This document shows positions 42,057-50,388 of a stretch of 64,000 nt of DNA, in pieces. The position numbers were made by a program, and so were the translations under genes. The stretch lies in contig CALFLK010000013.1 in NCBI GenBank assembly GCA_937880095.1, positions 353,198-417,197 on the forward strand, written 5' to 3'. Origin of the DNA: an uncultured Faecalibacterium sp. Lineage in GTDB: Bacteria; Bacillota; Clostridia; Oscillospirales; Ruminococcaceae. Within the stretch, counting starts at the first letter, position 1, and the number at the start of each line of letters is the position of its first letter. The notes beneath the pieces were generated by a model, which was not told the origin of the DNA, did no database searches, and worked only from the letters and a program-made list of their open reading frames with translations.

Positions 42057-43532
42057 TTACGGATTTACCATTTCATCCTCTGCCGGTTCCGGTGCAACAG
42101 GTGTCTCGGGTGTGGTCGGTGTTTCCGGCACAACCGGCGTTTCGGGGACATCCGGTGTTTCGGGAGTCGGCGTTGCGGTGGGCGTAGCCGTCGGGGTCGC
42201 CGTAGGTGTTGCAGTGGGCGTTGCGGTGGGCGTAGCCGTCGGGGTTGCCGTAGGTGCTACCGTAGCCGTAGGTGTAGCTGTAGCCTCTTCCTGCGCAAAA
42301 TGCGCCATTACCGTGATAGAGGTTTCCGAGCCCGTACTGCCGGGCACTGTAAACGCCAGCTTTTCCCATTCGATGTCTTCCGCATCAATATGACCAATGG
42401 TGCAGCTCCATTTTTCAAACGTATAACCTTCATCCGGGATTGCCTCTACCGTTTCACAGGTACCGCCATAAGCAACCTTCTGCTCCTTCGTACCCTTGAT
42501 CGTTCCTCCTTCGCCCGCCTTGAAGATGACCTGAACTGTACCGGGGGTAGCTGTCGGCGTAGCCGTCGGGGTTGCGTGAGGACCATCGTGCTTTACCGGG
42601 TCTTTCAGAATCAAATCCGGCGGGGTTTCGCCACGCTCCATCTTTTCCTTCAGCGGCTTGGGGCGGCGGTCCTCCGTTTCATACGCATGAGTACGGATAT
42701 AATCAAAGACTTCCGTTACACCTTCTTTGGACAGGTGCAGACCATCATATACGGTGTAATCCGTTTTGCCAAAACCGGTTTCTTCGTCCTTCAGCACTTC
42801 GGTCGTGTTCAGGAACTTCCAGTCATTCTTCTCGCACATCTCTACCAGTGCAGCGTTGAATTTATCCACATTCTGCATGGAGATATAGGTGTAATCGCGG
42901 TAGCGATCTACCGGCGGAATAGCAGAAACGATGATATCAAAATACGGATAGGCATCATAGCACTTCTTGATTGCCTTTTCATAGGTTTCGATATAGGTTT
43001 CAGGCTTGCTGGTCAAATCATTGGTACCAAACGCAAAGACCACGCGCTGGGGCTGAATCACAGGGATTGCCTTATCAATCGTGACGAGACTCTTATTGCC
43101 CTTGAACTTGACGCTGGGCAGAGTGGTGATCTGACCGGCATTCATACCAATTACACCAATGCCGTTATCCAGCGTGACAAAACCGTAGTTCATATAGCGT
43201 GCTGTATTAGAATCGCCAACGAACAGGGTATTATCCACATATTCCTGACCGGCATCTTCTGTTTCCGGCAGAATCGTACCGGTAAACTGTTCCACATTCA
43301 GCTTATCCGCTTCGGCATCATATGCAGAATCGTCCGCATCTTCCGGAGTTGCTGTAGCAGTCACCACCTCGGTGGGCTTGTCATCTCCGAATACCACATG
43401 GGAAATACCAATTCCCAAAAGAATACATACTGCAAATACAACCGCTACAGCAACTGCAATGCCATACGGTTTGGACAGGAAGTTTTTGAGCTGTGCGATC
43501 CAGTCTTGGAGTTTTTTGTCTTTAGGCTGCAT
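42057..43532 (-). CDS. Membrane-anchored SGNH hydrolase with Thr-Pro repeats
   Basis: 491 aa. A cytoplasmic basic N-terminus, one membrane helix (about 24-48), then an extracellular SGNH/GDSL domain: nucleophile Ser in GDSN (106-109), GTND (169-172), and the Asp/His pair in DGLH (263-266). Residues about 313-325 and 404-447 are ATPT repeats, around a small beta domain (about 326-402: GEGGTIKGT, YTFEKWSC) like the InlB B-repeat fold. The C-terminus is Pro/Glu-rich with PETP and PVVPETP. It probably removes acetyl or acyl groups from cell-wall or surface glycans. No sorting motif seen. Confidence 0.88.
   Translation of the reverse strand: MQPKDKKLQDWIAQLKNFLSKPYGIAVAVAVVFAVCILLGIGISHVVFGDDKPTEVVTATATPEDADDSAYDAEADKLNVEQFTGTILPETEDAGQEYVDNTLFVGDSNTARYMNYGFVTLDNGIGVIGMNAGQITTLPSVKFKGNKSLVTIDKAIPVIQPQRVVFAFGTNDLTSKPETYIETYEKAIKKCYDAYPYFDIIVSAIPPVDRYRDYTYISMQNVDKFNAALVEMCEKNDWKFLNTTEVLKDEETGFGKTDYTVYDGLHLSKEGVTEVFDYIRTHAYETEDRRPKPLKEKMERGETPPDLILKDPVKHDGPHATPTATPTATPGTVQVIFKAGEGGTIKGTKEQKVAYGGTCETVEAIPDEGYTFEKWSCTIGHIDAEDIEWEKLAFTVPGSTGSETSITVMAHFAQEEATATPTATVAPTATPTATPTATPTATPTATPTATPTATPTPETPDVPETPVVPETPTTPETPVAPEPAEDEMVNP
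42169..42264 (-). repeat. 48-bp tandem repeat coding for ATPT units
   Basis: Two adjacent 48-base copies (42169-42216, 42217-42264) with a few differences, each coding for four ATPT units of the surface-protein stalk. Confidence 0.8.
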
Positions 43533-43663
43533 ATTGGATACCTCTAATATCGTAGTTCATCTCGTAATGTTTCCAGTCACACTTCTTTTTATTTTACATC
43601 AATTTTGCAAATAATTCCAGTCAATCCGTAATTTTTTACAATTTATCGCTTCATTTTCACAAG

Positions 43664-43696
43664 AAAAAGCCCGTTGCTACGTCGCAACGGGCTTTT
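43664..43696 (-). terminator. Terminator of ECF S-component gene
   Basis: AAAAGCCCGTTGC stem with its complement; T-run on the minus strand. Confidence 0.85.
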
Positions 43697-43707
43697 GTTT
43701 TATGGTT

Positions 43708-44376
43708 TTACACGTTTTCTTTTTTCTGATTTGGCAGCAGACGTGCTTTTTTCAAAGCCGGATAAATTGCCAAAAACAACACGACACAGCACACGCAGGA
43801 CACGATACTGTTTACCAGCGTAACGCCAGAAGCGATCTTGGCAAACGCTGTGGTCAAATCCGCATCCATACCGAAAATGAACCGATTGCGGAAATATCCC
43901 AGGAACGGATCTGTAAACACATTCACCAGCAAACCGGAGAATGCAGCTGCGCTCACAAGACCCACATAACGCGTTTTCGTCATGGTCTTGGGGTCCTTGT
44001 CGTGCAGGTGCAGGACCTTGTGTGCAACCAGACCGCAAACCAGACCAATGATGAATTTCAGAATGAAGGTGGTAATTGCGTAGCCCGGATCACCGGCAGC
44101 AATATCCGCAATCGACAAACCGATTGCACCAGCCAGACCGCCGGATACGCCATCCAGCAAAAGCGCAGTCAGTGCGGTAAAGGTATTGCCCAAGTGGAAG
44201 GAAGAACCGCTGCCCATAAACGGTACGCGGAACAAATATGCCACATAGCTCAGCGCAGCCATCAAACCGATAATCGAAATCTCTTTCGCCGTAAACTTTT
44301 TGTGGCAAGCCAGTGAGAACAGCAGCACAATCACGACTGCCGCACCGAACATCAACCACATTTCTGTTGTTGTCAT
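43708..44376 (-). CDS. ECF transporter S component, vitamin type
   Basis: 222 aa, six predicted membrane helices; substrate-binding subunit of an energy-coupling-factor vitamin importer that shares the A/A'/T module encoded elsewhere. Typical of the family are the LGNTFTALTALLLDGVSGG stretch (split over helices 2-3) and GLSIADIAAGDPG. Substrate is not clear from sequence. Divergence from a MocR-type regulator hints at vitamin B6 (PdxU-like), since PdxR regulators belong to that family, but this is inference. Confidence 0.82.
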   Translation of the reverse strand: MTTTEMWLMFGAAVVIVLLFSLACHKKFTAKEISIIGLMAALSYVAYLFRVPFMGSGSSFHLGNTFTALTALLLDGVSGGLAGAIGLSIADIAAGDPGYAITTFILKFIIGLVCGLVAHKVLHLHDKDPKTMTKTRYVGLVSAAAFSGLLVNVFTDPFLGYFRNRFIFGMDADLTTAFAKIASGVTLVNSIVSCVCCVVLFLAIYPALKKARLLPNQKKENV

Positions 44377-44446
44377 CTTACATTTCCTCTTTTCTCTCTA
44401 TGTGCATCCGCCGTGCTTGACTTTTTCTGCCGTACAGCGGATACTT

Positions 44447-44488
44447 CCAGTATATGCATCTCTGACACCATTAAAATACCCAGTATAT
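44447..44488. promoter_or_regulatory. Direct repeat pair in ECF/MocR divergent region
   Basis: CCAGTATAT occurs at 44447-44455 and again at 44480-44488, 33 bases (about three helix turns) apart. MocR-type regulators such as GabR and PdxR bind direct repeats, so this is a candidate site for the divergently encoded regulator. Confidence 0.45.
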
Positions 44489-44527
44489 TTATTTTTTATG
44501 GGTTCAGTTTTTGAAAAGAGGGCTTTT

Positions 44528-45955
44528 ATGCTGCAATTTCCTTTGTTCCTCGACCAATCCGACGGTCCATTATATCAACAGCTGTATCGCGCACTGGCAC
44601 ATCAAATTCGCTGTGGTACCTTGCCTGCCGGTACCCGTCTGCCGGGTAAACGCACCCTTTCCGGTGAGCTGGGCATTTCAGTCAATACAGTAGACACAGC
44701 GTATCAAATGCTTGCTGCCGAGGGCTATGTGGAAAGCCGTCCCCGCAGTGGGTTTGTCGTACTGCCATTTACGCAGGAATTCCCCACGCCGCCCACATCT
44801 CCTGCGCCCAACACCGCACCACAGACCCCACCGGAAAAAAGTTGGAAATTCGACCTGCGCACGGGAAGCGTTGATACCGACCTGTTTCCCTTTCGTACTT
44901 GGGGACGCATCCAGAAAGAACTTTTGTATTCTTCTCCCCAGCTGTTGACTTACGGCACTCCGCAGGGTGACGAAAATTTGCGTGCTGCGCTGTCCCATTA
45001 TTTAGCGGCGTATCGTGGCGTACAATGCCCCCCAGACCAAATTGTTGTAGGTGCCGGATTGGAGTACCTGTTGGGTCTGCTTGCACCGCTCTTGGACGGC
45101 GTGTGCGCCGTAGAGGACCCAGGCTATGGTTCTACCCGCCATATTTTAGAAAACAGCGGTCTGCCCTGCTGTGCCGTCCCTGTAGACAAATATGGTCTTT
45201 CTGCGCAGGCTTTGGAGCAAAGCGGCGCAAATCTTTGCTATATCACCCCCAGCCACCAGTTCCCCACCGGCGTCACCATGAGTGCGCCAAGACGCGCTGC
45301 TCTACTGTCATGGGCGGCACAATCACCAGACCGCTATTTGTTAGAAGACGACTTCGATGCGGAGTTCCGCTTCGACCAAAAACCATTGCCCAGTTTGCAG
45401 GGCATGGCTGGTTCAGATGGTTCTGTGGTTTATTTGTCCACGGTTTCCCGCAGTCTTGCACCCAGCATCCGTCTGGCGTATATGGTTTTGCCCCAAAAAC
45501 TGCTGCCTCGGTGGAAAAGTCGTTATGGCAGTTACGCCAACACCGTCAGCCGCTTTGAGCAGCAGACTTTCTGTCGATTTATCGAGGACGGCTATTTCAC
45601 CCGACATCTGGCACGCACCCGCAACACCTGCAAGCATCGGCGGGATGCACTGGTATCTGCATTGCAATCTGCCTTTGGAAAAAACGCCATTCGGCTCAGC
45701 GGCATCCACACCGGTTTGCATCTGCTGCTGACCCTGCCCAACGGTCCGGATGAAGAAACAATGGTCTGCACTGCTGCTGCGGCAGGTGTGCGGTTAACGG
45801 GTCTTTCTTCTTACTATCACACCGACCCCTCCCAGTGCCCTGCGCATACGGTTGTGCTGGGTTACGGCTCTTTGTCGGAATCTGCTGCACCTGCGCTGGC
45901 TGCGCTCTTGAAAGAAGCTTGGAGCCAGCCCAGCGTTTCCTCATTGAATTCGTAA
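44528..45955 (+). CDS. MocR-type regulator with Arg at the PLP lysine position
   Basis: 475 aa from the ATG at 44528; the longer open frame upstream overlaps the promoter region. N-terminal GntR winged helix (about 8-80: PLYQQLYRALAHQIRCGTL, LGISVNTVDTAYQMLAAEG), a Pro-rich linker (85-103), then a fold-type I aminotransferase domain. PLP-site features kept include EDPGY (196-200), DDFDAEF (274-280) and TPSHQFPTG. The lysine that should form the Schiff base (S-K-S-L) is R308: TVSRSLAPSIRLAY. So covalent PLP binding is unlikely. Probably controls the divergent ECF gene. Its end overlaps the next gene tail to tail by 94 bases. Confidence 0.9.
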   Translation: MLQFPLFLDQSDGPLYQQLYRALAHQIRCGTLPAGTRLPGKRTLSGELGISVNTVDTAYQMLAAEGYVESRPRSGFVVLPFTQEFPTPPTSPAPNTAPQTPPEKSWKFDLRTGSVDTDLFPFRTWGRIQKELLYSSPQLLTYGTPQGDENLRAALSHYLAAYRGVQCPPDQIVVGAGLEYLLGLLAPLLDGVCAVEDPGYGSTRHILENSGLPCCAVPVDKYGLSAQALEQSGANLCYITPSHQFPTGVTMSAPRRAALLSWAAQSPDRYLLEDDFDAEFRFDQKPLPSLQGMAGSDGSVVYLSTVSRSLAPSIRLAYMVLPQKLLPRWKSRYGSYANTVSRFEQQTFCRFIEDGYFTRHLARTRNTCKHRRDALVSALQSAFGKNAIRLSGIHTGLHLLLTLPNGPDEETMVCTAAAAGVRLTGLSSYYHTDPSQCPAHTVVLGYGSLSESAAPALAALLKEAWSQPSVSSLNS

Positions 45956-46782
45956 CGGTGCGTTTCTCCGTTCCATTTCCCGGGCAATACACCGGCTTCG
46001 GGCTGCATCTCACTGTTGGATAAGAATTCCAAATTCTGCTCCAACGAAATCAGTTCCGTACCCGTCAAGTCGGTTAGTAATTTATCGCTGTAGTGTTTCA
46101 GTCCTTCCGGCAAAAGCGCAGGCAGCAGATCCAGTTTTTGTCTTGCCCAGCCCTGCCACAACGTAGCGCGCGCCAGCGATACGGTTGGCGGAGGGAGCAG
46201 AGCCGAATCCATTTGCGTCAAATGCTGTAAAAAGCGATGGGCTCCCGTTACCGTCCAGCTTTCCGCATCTTCTGCCAAACCGGCTTCTTTGCGCTGTGCT
46301 TCGGTCAAAGCACCATTCAACCCGACCCGTACTGTGCCAGCGTCTTCCAGAACATCCTGCCAGGTATCCGGGGTTGCTGCTACATAACGGTCAATGGGAA
46401 TCCCCAGTGTGTCAGTCAGAAGGCGCGTTACACGCGCCGGACCTGCTGCGGCATAGCATTCCCCTACGGTTTGATTTTCTGCACCGGCACGCACCACGCT
46501 TTCCGCCGGAATCGCACCCAAGAAAAATGCCTCGTTCACCGCATCCAGCCGTACCAACATAAAGGCAGGTTCTTCATCCACGACTACCGCCAAAAGGGTC
46601 GTCTGGTGGTTTTCATCCGGCAAGCGAATCGGGATGCCGCTTTTCGACTCTGCGGCAGGCTCCTTATGCATACTGGATGCGGCCCATACTGCCGCCATTC
46701 CCGGCACCATAACCAGAATGGTAAGCCCAAAAGCAACCCAGAAACTGCGCCAGTTTTCCTGTTTCCAAAACTTTTGTTTCAT
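45862..46782 (-). CDS. LytR-CpsA-Psr-like membrane protein, diverged
   Basis: 306 aa. N-terminal basic segment and one membrane helix (about 14-36), then an extracytoplasmic domain recalling LCP proteins, which link wall polymers to peptidoglycan: TLLAVVVDEEPAFMLVRLDAVNEAFFLGAIP and IDRYVAATPDTWQDVLEDAG match the LLVG...DTM and DYYV.v....F..lVDalGG regions (each seen in part). The canonical Arg and Asp residues for the lipid pyrophosphate are not obvious, so activity is uncertain. Its last 94 bases lie antisense to the end of the MocR gene. Confidence 0.65.
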   Translation of the reverse strand: MKQKFWKQENWRSFWVAFGLTILVMVPGMAAVWAASSMHKEPAAESKSGIPIRLPDENHQTTLLAVVVDEEPAFMLVRLDAVNEAFFLGAIPAESVVRAGAENQTVGECYAAAGPARVTRLLTDTLGIPIDRYVAATPDTWQDVLEDAGTVRVGLNGALTEAQRKEAGLAEDAESWTVTGAHRFLQHLTQMDSALLPPPTVSLARATLWQGWARQKLDLLPALLPEGLKHYSDKLLTDLTGTELISLEQNLEFLSNSEMQPEAGVLPGKWNGETHRYEFNEETLGWLQASFKSAASAGAADSDKEP

Positions 46783-46866
46783 CGTCCTGTCCTCCTATTT
46801 TGCATAAAGCATGGGCAATCCGGAGATGCTGTATGCAGAATCTATCCGAAAGGCAGGTATTTTTGT

Positions 46867-47085
46867 ATGAAACATTCGTCTCATCCCGAACCCGACGATT
46901 TCTGGGTAAAGCTGTCGCCCACCAATCTGGACGACCCGGCTTTCCGCGCAGCCGCCATGGGTACGATTTACCGCCCCATGCCGGATTGGCCGGACGACTG
47001 GCGGTCGGACGTGCCGTCCGAAAATCCGAAAAATCTCCCGCAGGAAGATCCCCCTGTTCCGCCGGAAACCTGGCCCGGCCTGTAA
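46867..47085 (+). CDS. Small Pro-rich protein, function unknown
   Basis: 72 aa from the ATG at 46867, with GAAAGG 11-12 bases upstream. Soluble, rich in Pro, Asp and Trp: DDFWVKLSPTNLDDPAFRAAAMGTIYRP, then WPDDW and repeated PP. No family recognised. A strong terminator follows at once, which supports a real gene. Confidence 0.5.
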   Translation: MKHSSHPEPDDFWVKLSPTNLDDPAFRAAAMGTIYRPMPDWPDDWRSDVPSENPKNLPQEDPPVPPETWPGL

Positions 47086-47098
47086 CGCTTCGGCAATG

Positions 47099-47140
47099 AA
47101 AAAAGCGGAGTGTACCGAAATTCGGTACACTCCGCTTTTT
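47099..47140. terminator. Bidirectional terminator
   Basis: AAAAGCGGAGTGTACCGAA stem, nearly no loop, T-run; between the small + gene and the MazG-like - gene. Confidence 0.92.
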
Positions 47141-47168
47141 GTGATATAACTGCCAGATAAACTGGAAT

Positions 47169-47495
47169 TTACCACCTTTTCATATTCGTTTCAAATTTTG
47201 ATATATATACCTGCTTCAATTCATCTTCGCTTATCCCATAGCAAAGCATCACATCATTAAAATACATTAAAACATCCGACATCTCTTCAACTAAATGTTG
47301 TCTGATTTCGCTGTTTTCAATGGAGTTTTTGTCTCCATTTTTCTTAATGATGTCGATAACTTCTCCTACTTCTCCAATCATCCATAACAACTTATGTTTT
47401 CCGGCTTCGGGGCCAATTTCTTCCCACTTACCTTTATATTGATCTTGCAGTTGCTTTTGCATGGAGAGCATTTCTTCTACAGTAAAATGATCCAT
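47169..47495 (-). CDS. MazG-like nucleotide pyrophosphohydrolase
   Basis: 108 aa, all-alpha NTP pyrophosphatase fold. The metal-binding pattern is present as GEVGEVIDIIKK (about 41-52) and EEMSDVLMYF (about 70-79), the E-x-x-E ... E-x-x-D arrangement of MazG/dUTPase-type enzymes. It would hydrolyse a (d)NTP to the monophosphate. Base composition is clearly more AT-rich than its neighbours, with AAA, AAT and TTT codons, which suggests recent acquisition. Stands alone. Confidence 0.82.
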   Translation of the reverse strand: MDHFTVEEMLSMQKQLQDQYKGKWEEIGPEAGKHKLLWMIGEVGEVIDIIKKNGDKNSIENSEIRQHLVEEMSDVLMYFNDVMLCYGISEDELKQVYISKFETNMKRW

Positions 47496-47597
47496 ATTTA
47501 TTCCCCCGTAAATTTCGATTTATGAATGGCTATGAATGATTCTACAAGTGAAAACGATGCCATCATGGGGCATACCTAAATGAACACGCCGCTTTTC

Positions 47598-48440
47598 TTA
47601 TACTTTTTTCAGCACCAGGAAATCAAAGCAGATTTCAGTAGTCAGCTGGGGCAACTGACGCAGACGCGCTGCACCGTCTGCCGGAGTTTTCCAGTAGTAC
47701 GGAGTCATCGCAAACAGATTTTCCAGCATATCGGCAGGTACCGTAATGGTATCCTCTACCCGGCAGCGATCCACCTGTTCAAATCCGGCGTAATCAATTT
47801 CCTGCTCCGGATTTTCGTAAGGTGTGCGATACAGGGCTTCTTTCATGCCGAACAAATGTCGGGGACCCGGTACCGCATACAGTACAACACCACCCGGACG
47901 CAGTACACGGAGAAATTCTTCCCGTGCCATGGGGGAAAAGATATTCCACACCACATCTGCCCAGCCATCCGCCACCGGCTGATGAAAACTGGATGCAACT
48001 GCATATCGTCCGCTGTGCAGGGCTTTTGCTGCAAGGCGAACCGCAGTTTTGGAAATATCAAAACCAGCCAGCTCCAGCGCCACATTCTGCGCCTGTGCGG
48101 CTTCTGCCAAAGCACGGTCATACCAGCCTTCGCCGCAGCCTGCATCCAAAAGGTGCAAAGGTTGATCCAGCTTTGCCTGCTGTAAGGTCAGCTTTGCCAG
48201 TGCTTTTCCGAAGGCATCGTAATAGCCTGCCTGCAAAAATGCACGGCGTGCGGCAACCATTTCCTTACTGTCGCCGGGTACTTTGGAGTGCATTCCCTGC
48301 ACCGGCAGCAAATGCCAGTACCCTTCCTTGGCGCGATCAAAACAGTGATTCTTTTCGCAGCGCAGTGCGCCGTTTTCACTCTGTGCCAATCGGCTGCCGC
48401 AAATCGGGCAAATCCAAGGCGCAGCCCACTGCTCATTCAT
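47598..48440 (-). CDS. rlmA: 23S rRNA guanine-N1 methyltransferase (RlmA type)
   Basis: 280 aa. N-terminal zinc finger (CPIC at 16-19 region, later C...NHCFD), the KEGYWHLLP and [19 protein letters not shown] stretches seen in RlmA proteins, then a Rossmann methyltransferase with [11 protein letters not shown] and NIFSP. Methylates N1 of G745 or G748 in 23S rRNA helix 35; some members (TlrB) give tylosin resistance. Its ATG overlaps the stop of the helicase gene, so translation is coupled. Confidence 0.9.
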   Translation of the reverse strand: MNEQWAAPWICPICGSRLAQSENGALRCEKNHCFDRAKEGYWHLLPVQGMHSKVPGDSKEMVAARRAFLQAGYYDAFGKALAKLTLQQAKLDQPLHLLDAGCGEGWYDRALAEAAQAQNVALELAGFDISKTAVRLAAKALHSGRYAVASSFHQPVADGWADVVWNIFSPMAREEFLRVLRPGGVVLYAVPGPRHLFGMKEALYRTPYENPEQEIDYAGFEQVDRCRVEDTITVPADMLENLFAMTPYYWKTPADGAARLRQLPQLTTEICFDFLVLKKV

Positions 48441-50340
48441 CTGCGTAGTCCTCGACCGGAGCGGTCACGCCACCGCGTGCCTCCATATATTCCTCAAAGC
48501 TGGCATACTTCTGCTGAGGCGGACGACGGGAAATCAGCATCAAACCAGGGTTTTCCTCACGGTTTGCATTTGCACGCTGACGATTGCGCTCTGCCTTCGG
48601 CTGCGCCTTTTTGGGTTCCTGACGCTCTGCTTTGGGCTGAGCGGCATTCTTTTCCCGGCGCGGCTGATTTTTGGGCTGGTTCTTCGCACGGGTCTGTGCA
48701 TTGCGTGCAGGCTTTTCTGCACGCTGCTGACCGTTGCGGGGCTGTTTTTCGTTCTTCTGCACGGGCTTTTCTGCCTTTTGTGCGGGCTTGGGTGCCGGGC
48801 GCTCTGCCTTCGGCTGTGCAACGCCTCTTGCCTGATCTGCCGCAGCAGCACTCAAAAAGTGCGGGTCAAACTTCGGCTGTGCCGGAGTTGCCTTTTCCCG
48901 ACGGGGCTGTGCCTTCGGCGGATTCTTTACCTTGTTCTGCTTCGGCTGCTGGGTTGCTTTTTCTGCTGCGGGCTGCTGCGCTGCGGCAGCAGTCTTGTTG
49001 CGGCGGCGACGGCGGCGCTTTGCGCTTGCAGACAGCTTTTCGCCCTGCTGCGCCTGTTGCGGCTGCTTTTCCTCCATAGTATGTTCCTCGATTCTCTCCT
49101 CTGCCGGAGTTGTTTTACCGCTGCGCTTACTGCCGCGGTCTTTTTTCAGCAAAGCTTTTTCAGCACGGGGTGCTGCCGGCTGCTTGACCGGTGCAGGCAC
49201 ACCATCCCAGGGGTGTCCGCTGATGACCGGGATCTTTTTTCGATTCAGCTTTTCGATGCCTGCCAAATACTCGATTTCTTCCGGGCTGCAGAAGCTCACC
49301 GCGCAGCCTTCCGCACCGGCACGAGCGGTACGGCCAATGCGATGCACATAGGTTTCGGGTACTTCCGGCAAGTCATAGTTGAACACATAGGCAAGCTCGC
49401 TGATGTCGATACCGCGGGCAGCAATATCCGTTGCCACCAAAACACGGGTCTTGCCATTTTTGAAATTTTCCAGCGCAGTCACGCGGGCGGTCTGGCTCTT
49501 GTTGCCATGAATCGCCGCAGCGGGGATGCCGCGCTTAGTCAAATCCTTTGCAATTTTATCTGCACCATACTTTGTGCGGCTAAACACCAGTGCATTGATC
49601 ACAGGCGGGTCCAGCTTCTGAATCAAATACGGCAGCAGCTGCTTTTTGTTGCCTTTTTCCACATAATACAGGGTCTGCGCAATGCGGTCCACGGTACTGG
49701 AAACCGGGTCTACTTTCACGAACACCGGCTCGGTCAGCAAATCTTCTGCCAGCTGCTCGATTTCCTTGGGCATCGTCGCACTGAACAAAAGGGTCTGCCG
49801 TGCCGTTTTGGGCGGCAGCTGTTTCATTACCTTGCGCACATCGTGAATAAAGCCCATATCCAGCATACGGTCGGCTTCGTCCAGCACAAAGATTTCCACC
49901 TGCGACAAATCCACATGTCCCTGACTGATCAAATCATTCAGGCGGCCCGGGCAGGCAATCAGAACATCGACACCGTGCTTCAGTGCCGCAATCTGCGGCT
50001 GCTGACCCACACCGCCAAAAATAACGGTATGACGCAGTTTCAGATACTTGCCATATGCCGAGAAGCTCTCACCAATTTGCAAGGCCAGCTCACGGGTCGG
50101 GGTCAAAATCAGTGCGCGCACTGCACCTTTCTGCCGAGCCGGCATTTCCGCCAAACGATGCAGCATAGGCAGCGCAAAAGCCGCAGTCTTGCCGGTACCG
50201 GTCTGGGCACAGCCCAGCAGGTCGTGACCCGCCAGCACCGGAGGAATTGCCTTTGCCTGAATGGGCGAAGGCTCCGTATAGCCTGCCTTTTCCACTGCAC
50301 GCAGTAGCGGAGCAGACAGTTTCAGTTGTTCAAAAGTCAT
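48433..50340 (-). CDS. DEAD-box RNA helicase with long basic tail
   Basis: 635 aa. RecA-like core (1-380) with Q motif, [44 protein letters not shown] and [10 protein letters not shown], closest in style to RhlE/CshA helicases for ribosome assembly or mRNA turnover. Residues about 385-600 are low complexity, rich in Lys, Arg, Gln, Ala and Pro, with repeated QPKAER and QPRRE words; such tails bind RNA. A more ordered end ([11 protein letters not shown]) closes the protein. In a probable operon downstream of rnf-like genes and DUF4015. Confidence 0.95.
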   Translation of the reverse strand: MTFEQLKLSAPLLRAVEKAGYTEPSPIQAKAIPPVLAGHDLLGCAQTGTGKTAAFALPMLHRLAEMPARQKGAVRALILTPTRELALQIGESFSAYGKYLKLRHTVIFGGVGQQPQIAALKHGVDVLIACPGRLNDLISQGHVDLSQVEIFVLDEADRMLDMGFIHDVRKVMKQLPPKTARQTLLFSATMPKEIEQLAEDLLTEPVFVKVDPVSSTVDRIAQTLYYVEKGNKKQLLPYLIQKLDPPVINALVFSRTKYGADKIAKDLTKRGIPAAAIHGNKSQTARVTALENFKNGKTRVLVATDIAARGIDISELAYVFNYDLPEVPETYVHRIGRTARAGAEGCAVSFCSPEEIEYLAGIEKLNRKKIPVISGHPWDGVPAPVKQPAAPRAEKALLKKDRGSKRSGKTTPAEERIEEHTMEEKQPQQAQQGEKLSASAKRRRRRRNKTAAAAQQPAAEKATQQPKQNKVKNPPKAQPRREKATPAQPKFDPHFLSAAAADQARGVAQPKAERPAPKPAQKAEKPVQKNEKQPRNGQQRAEKPARNAQTRAKNQPKNQPRREKNAAQPKAERQEPKKAQPKAERNRQRANANREENPGLMLISRRPPQQKYASFEEYMEARGGVTAPVEDYADE

Positions 50341-50388
50341 GCAGATTCCTTTACCTTGTCATTTTTCGGGCTCCCGCCCGCGGGATCA

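Noticed and set aside
42150..42290. Repeats near 42.2 kb considered as a CRISPR array
   Set aside because: No unique spacers; the repeats are contiguous and code for ATPT units in the SGNH protein frame.
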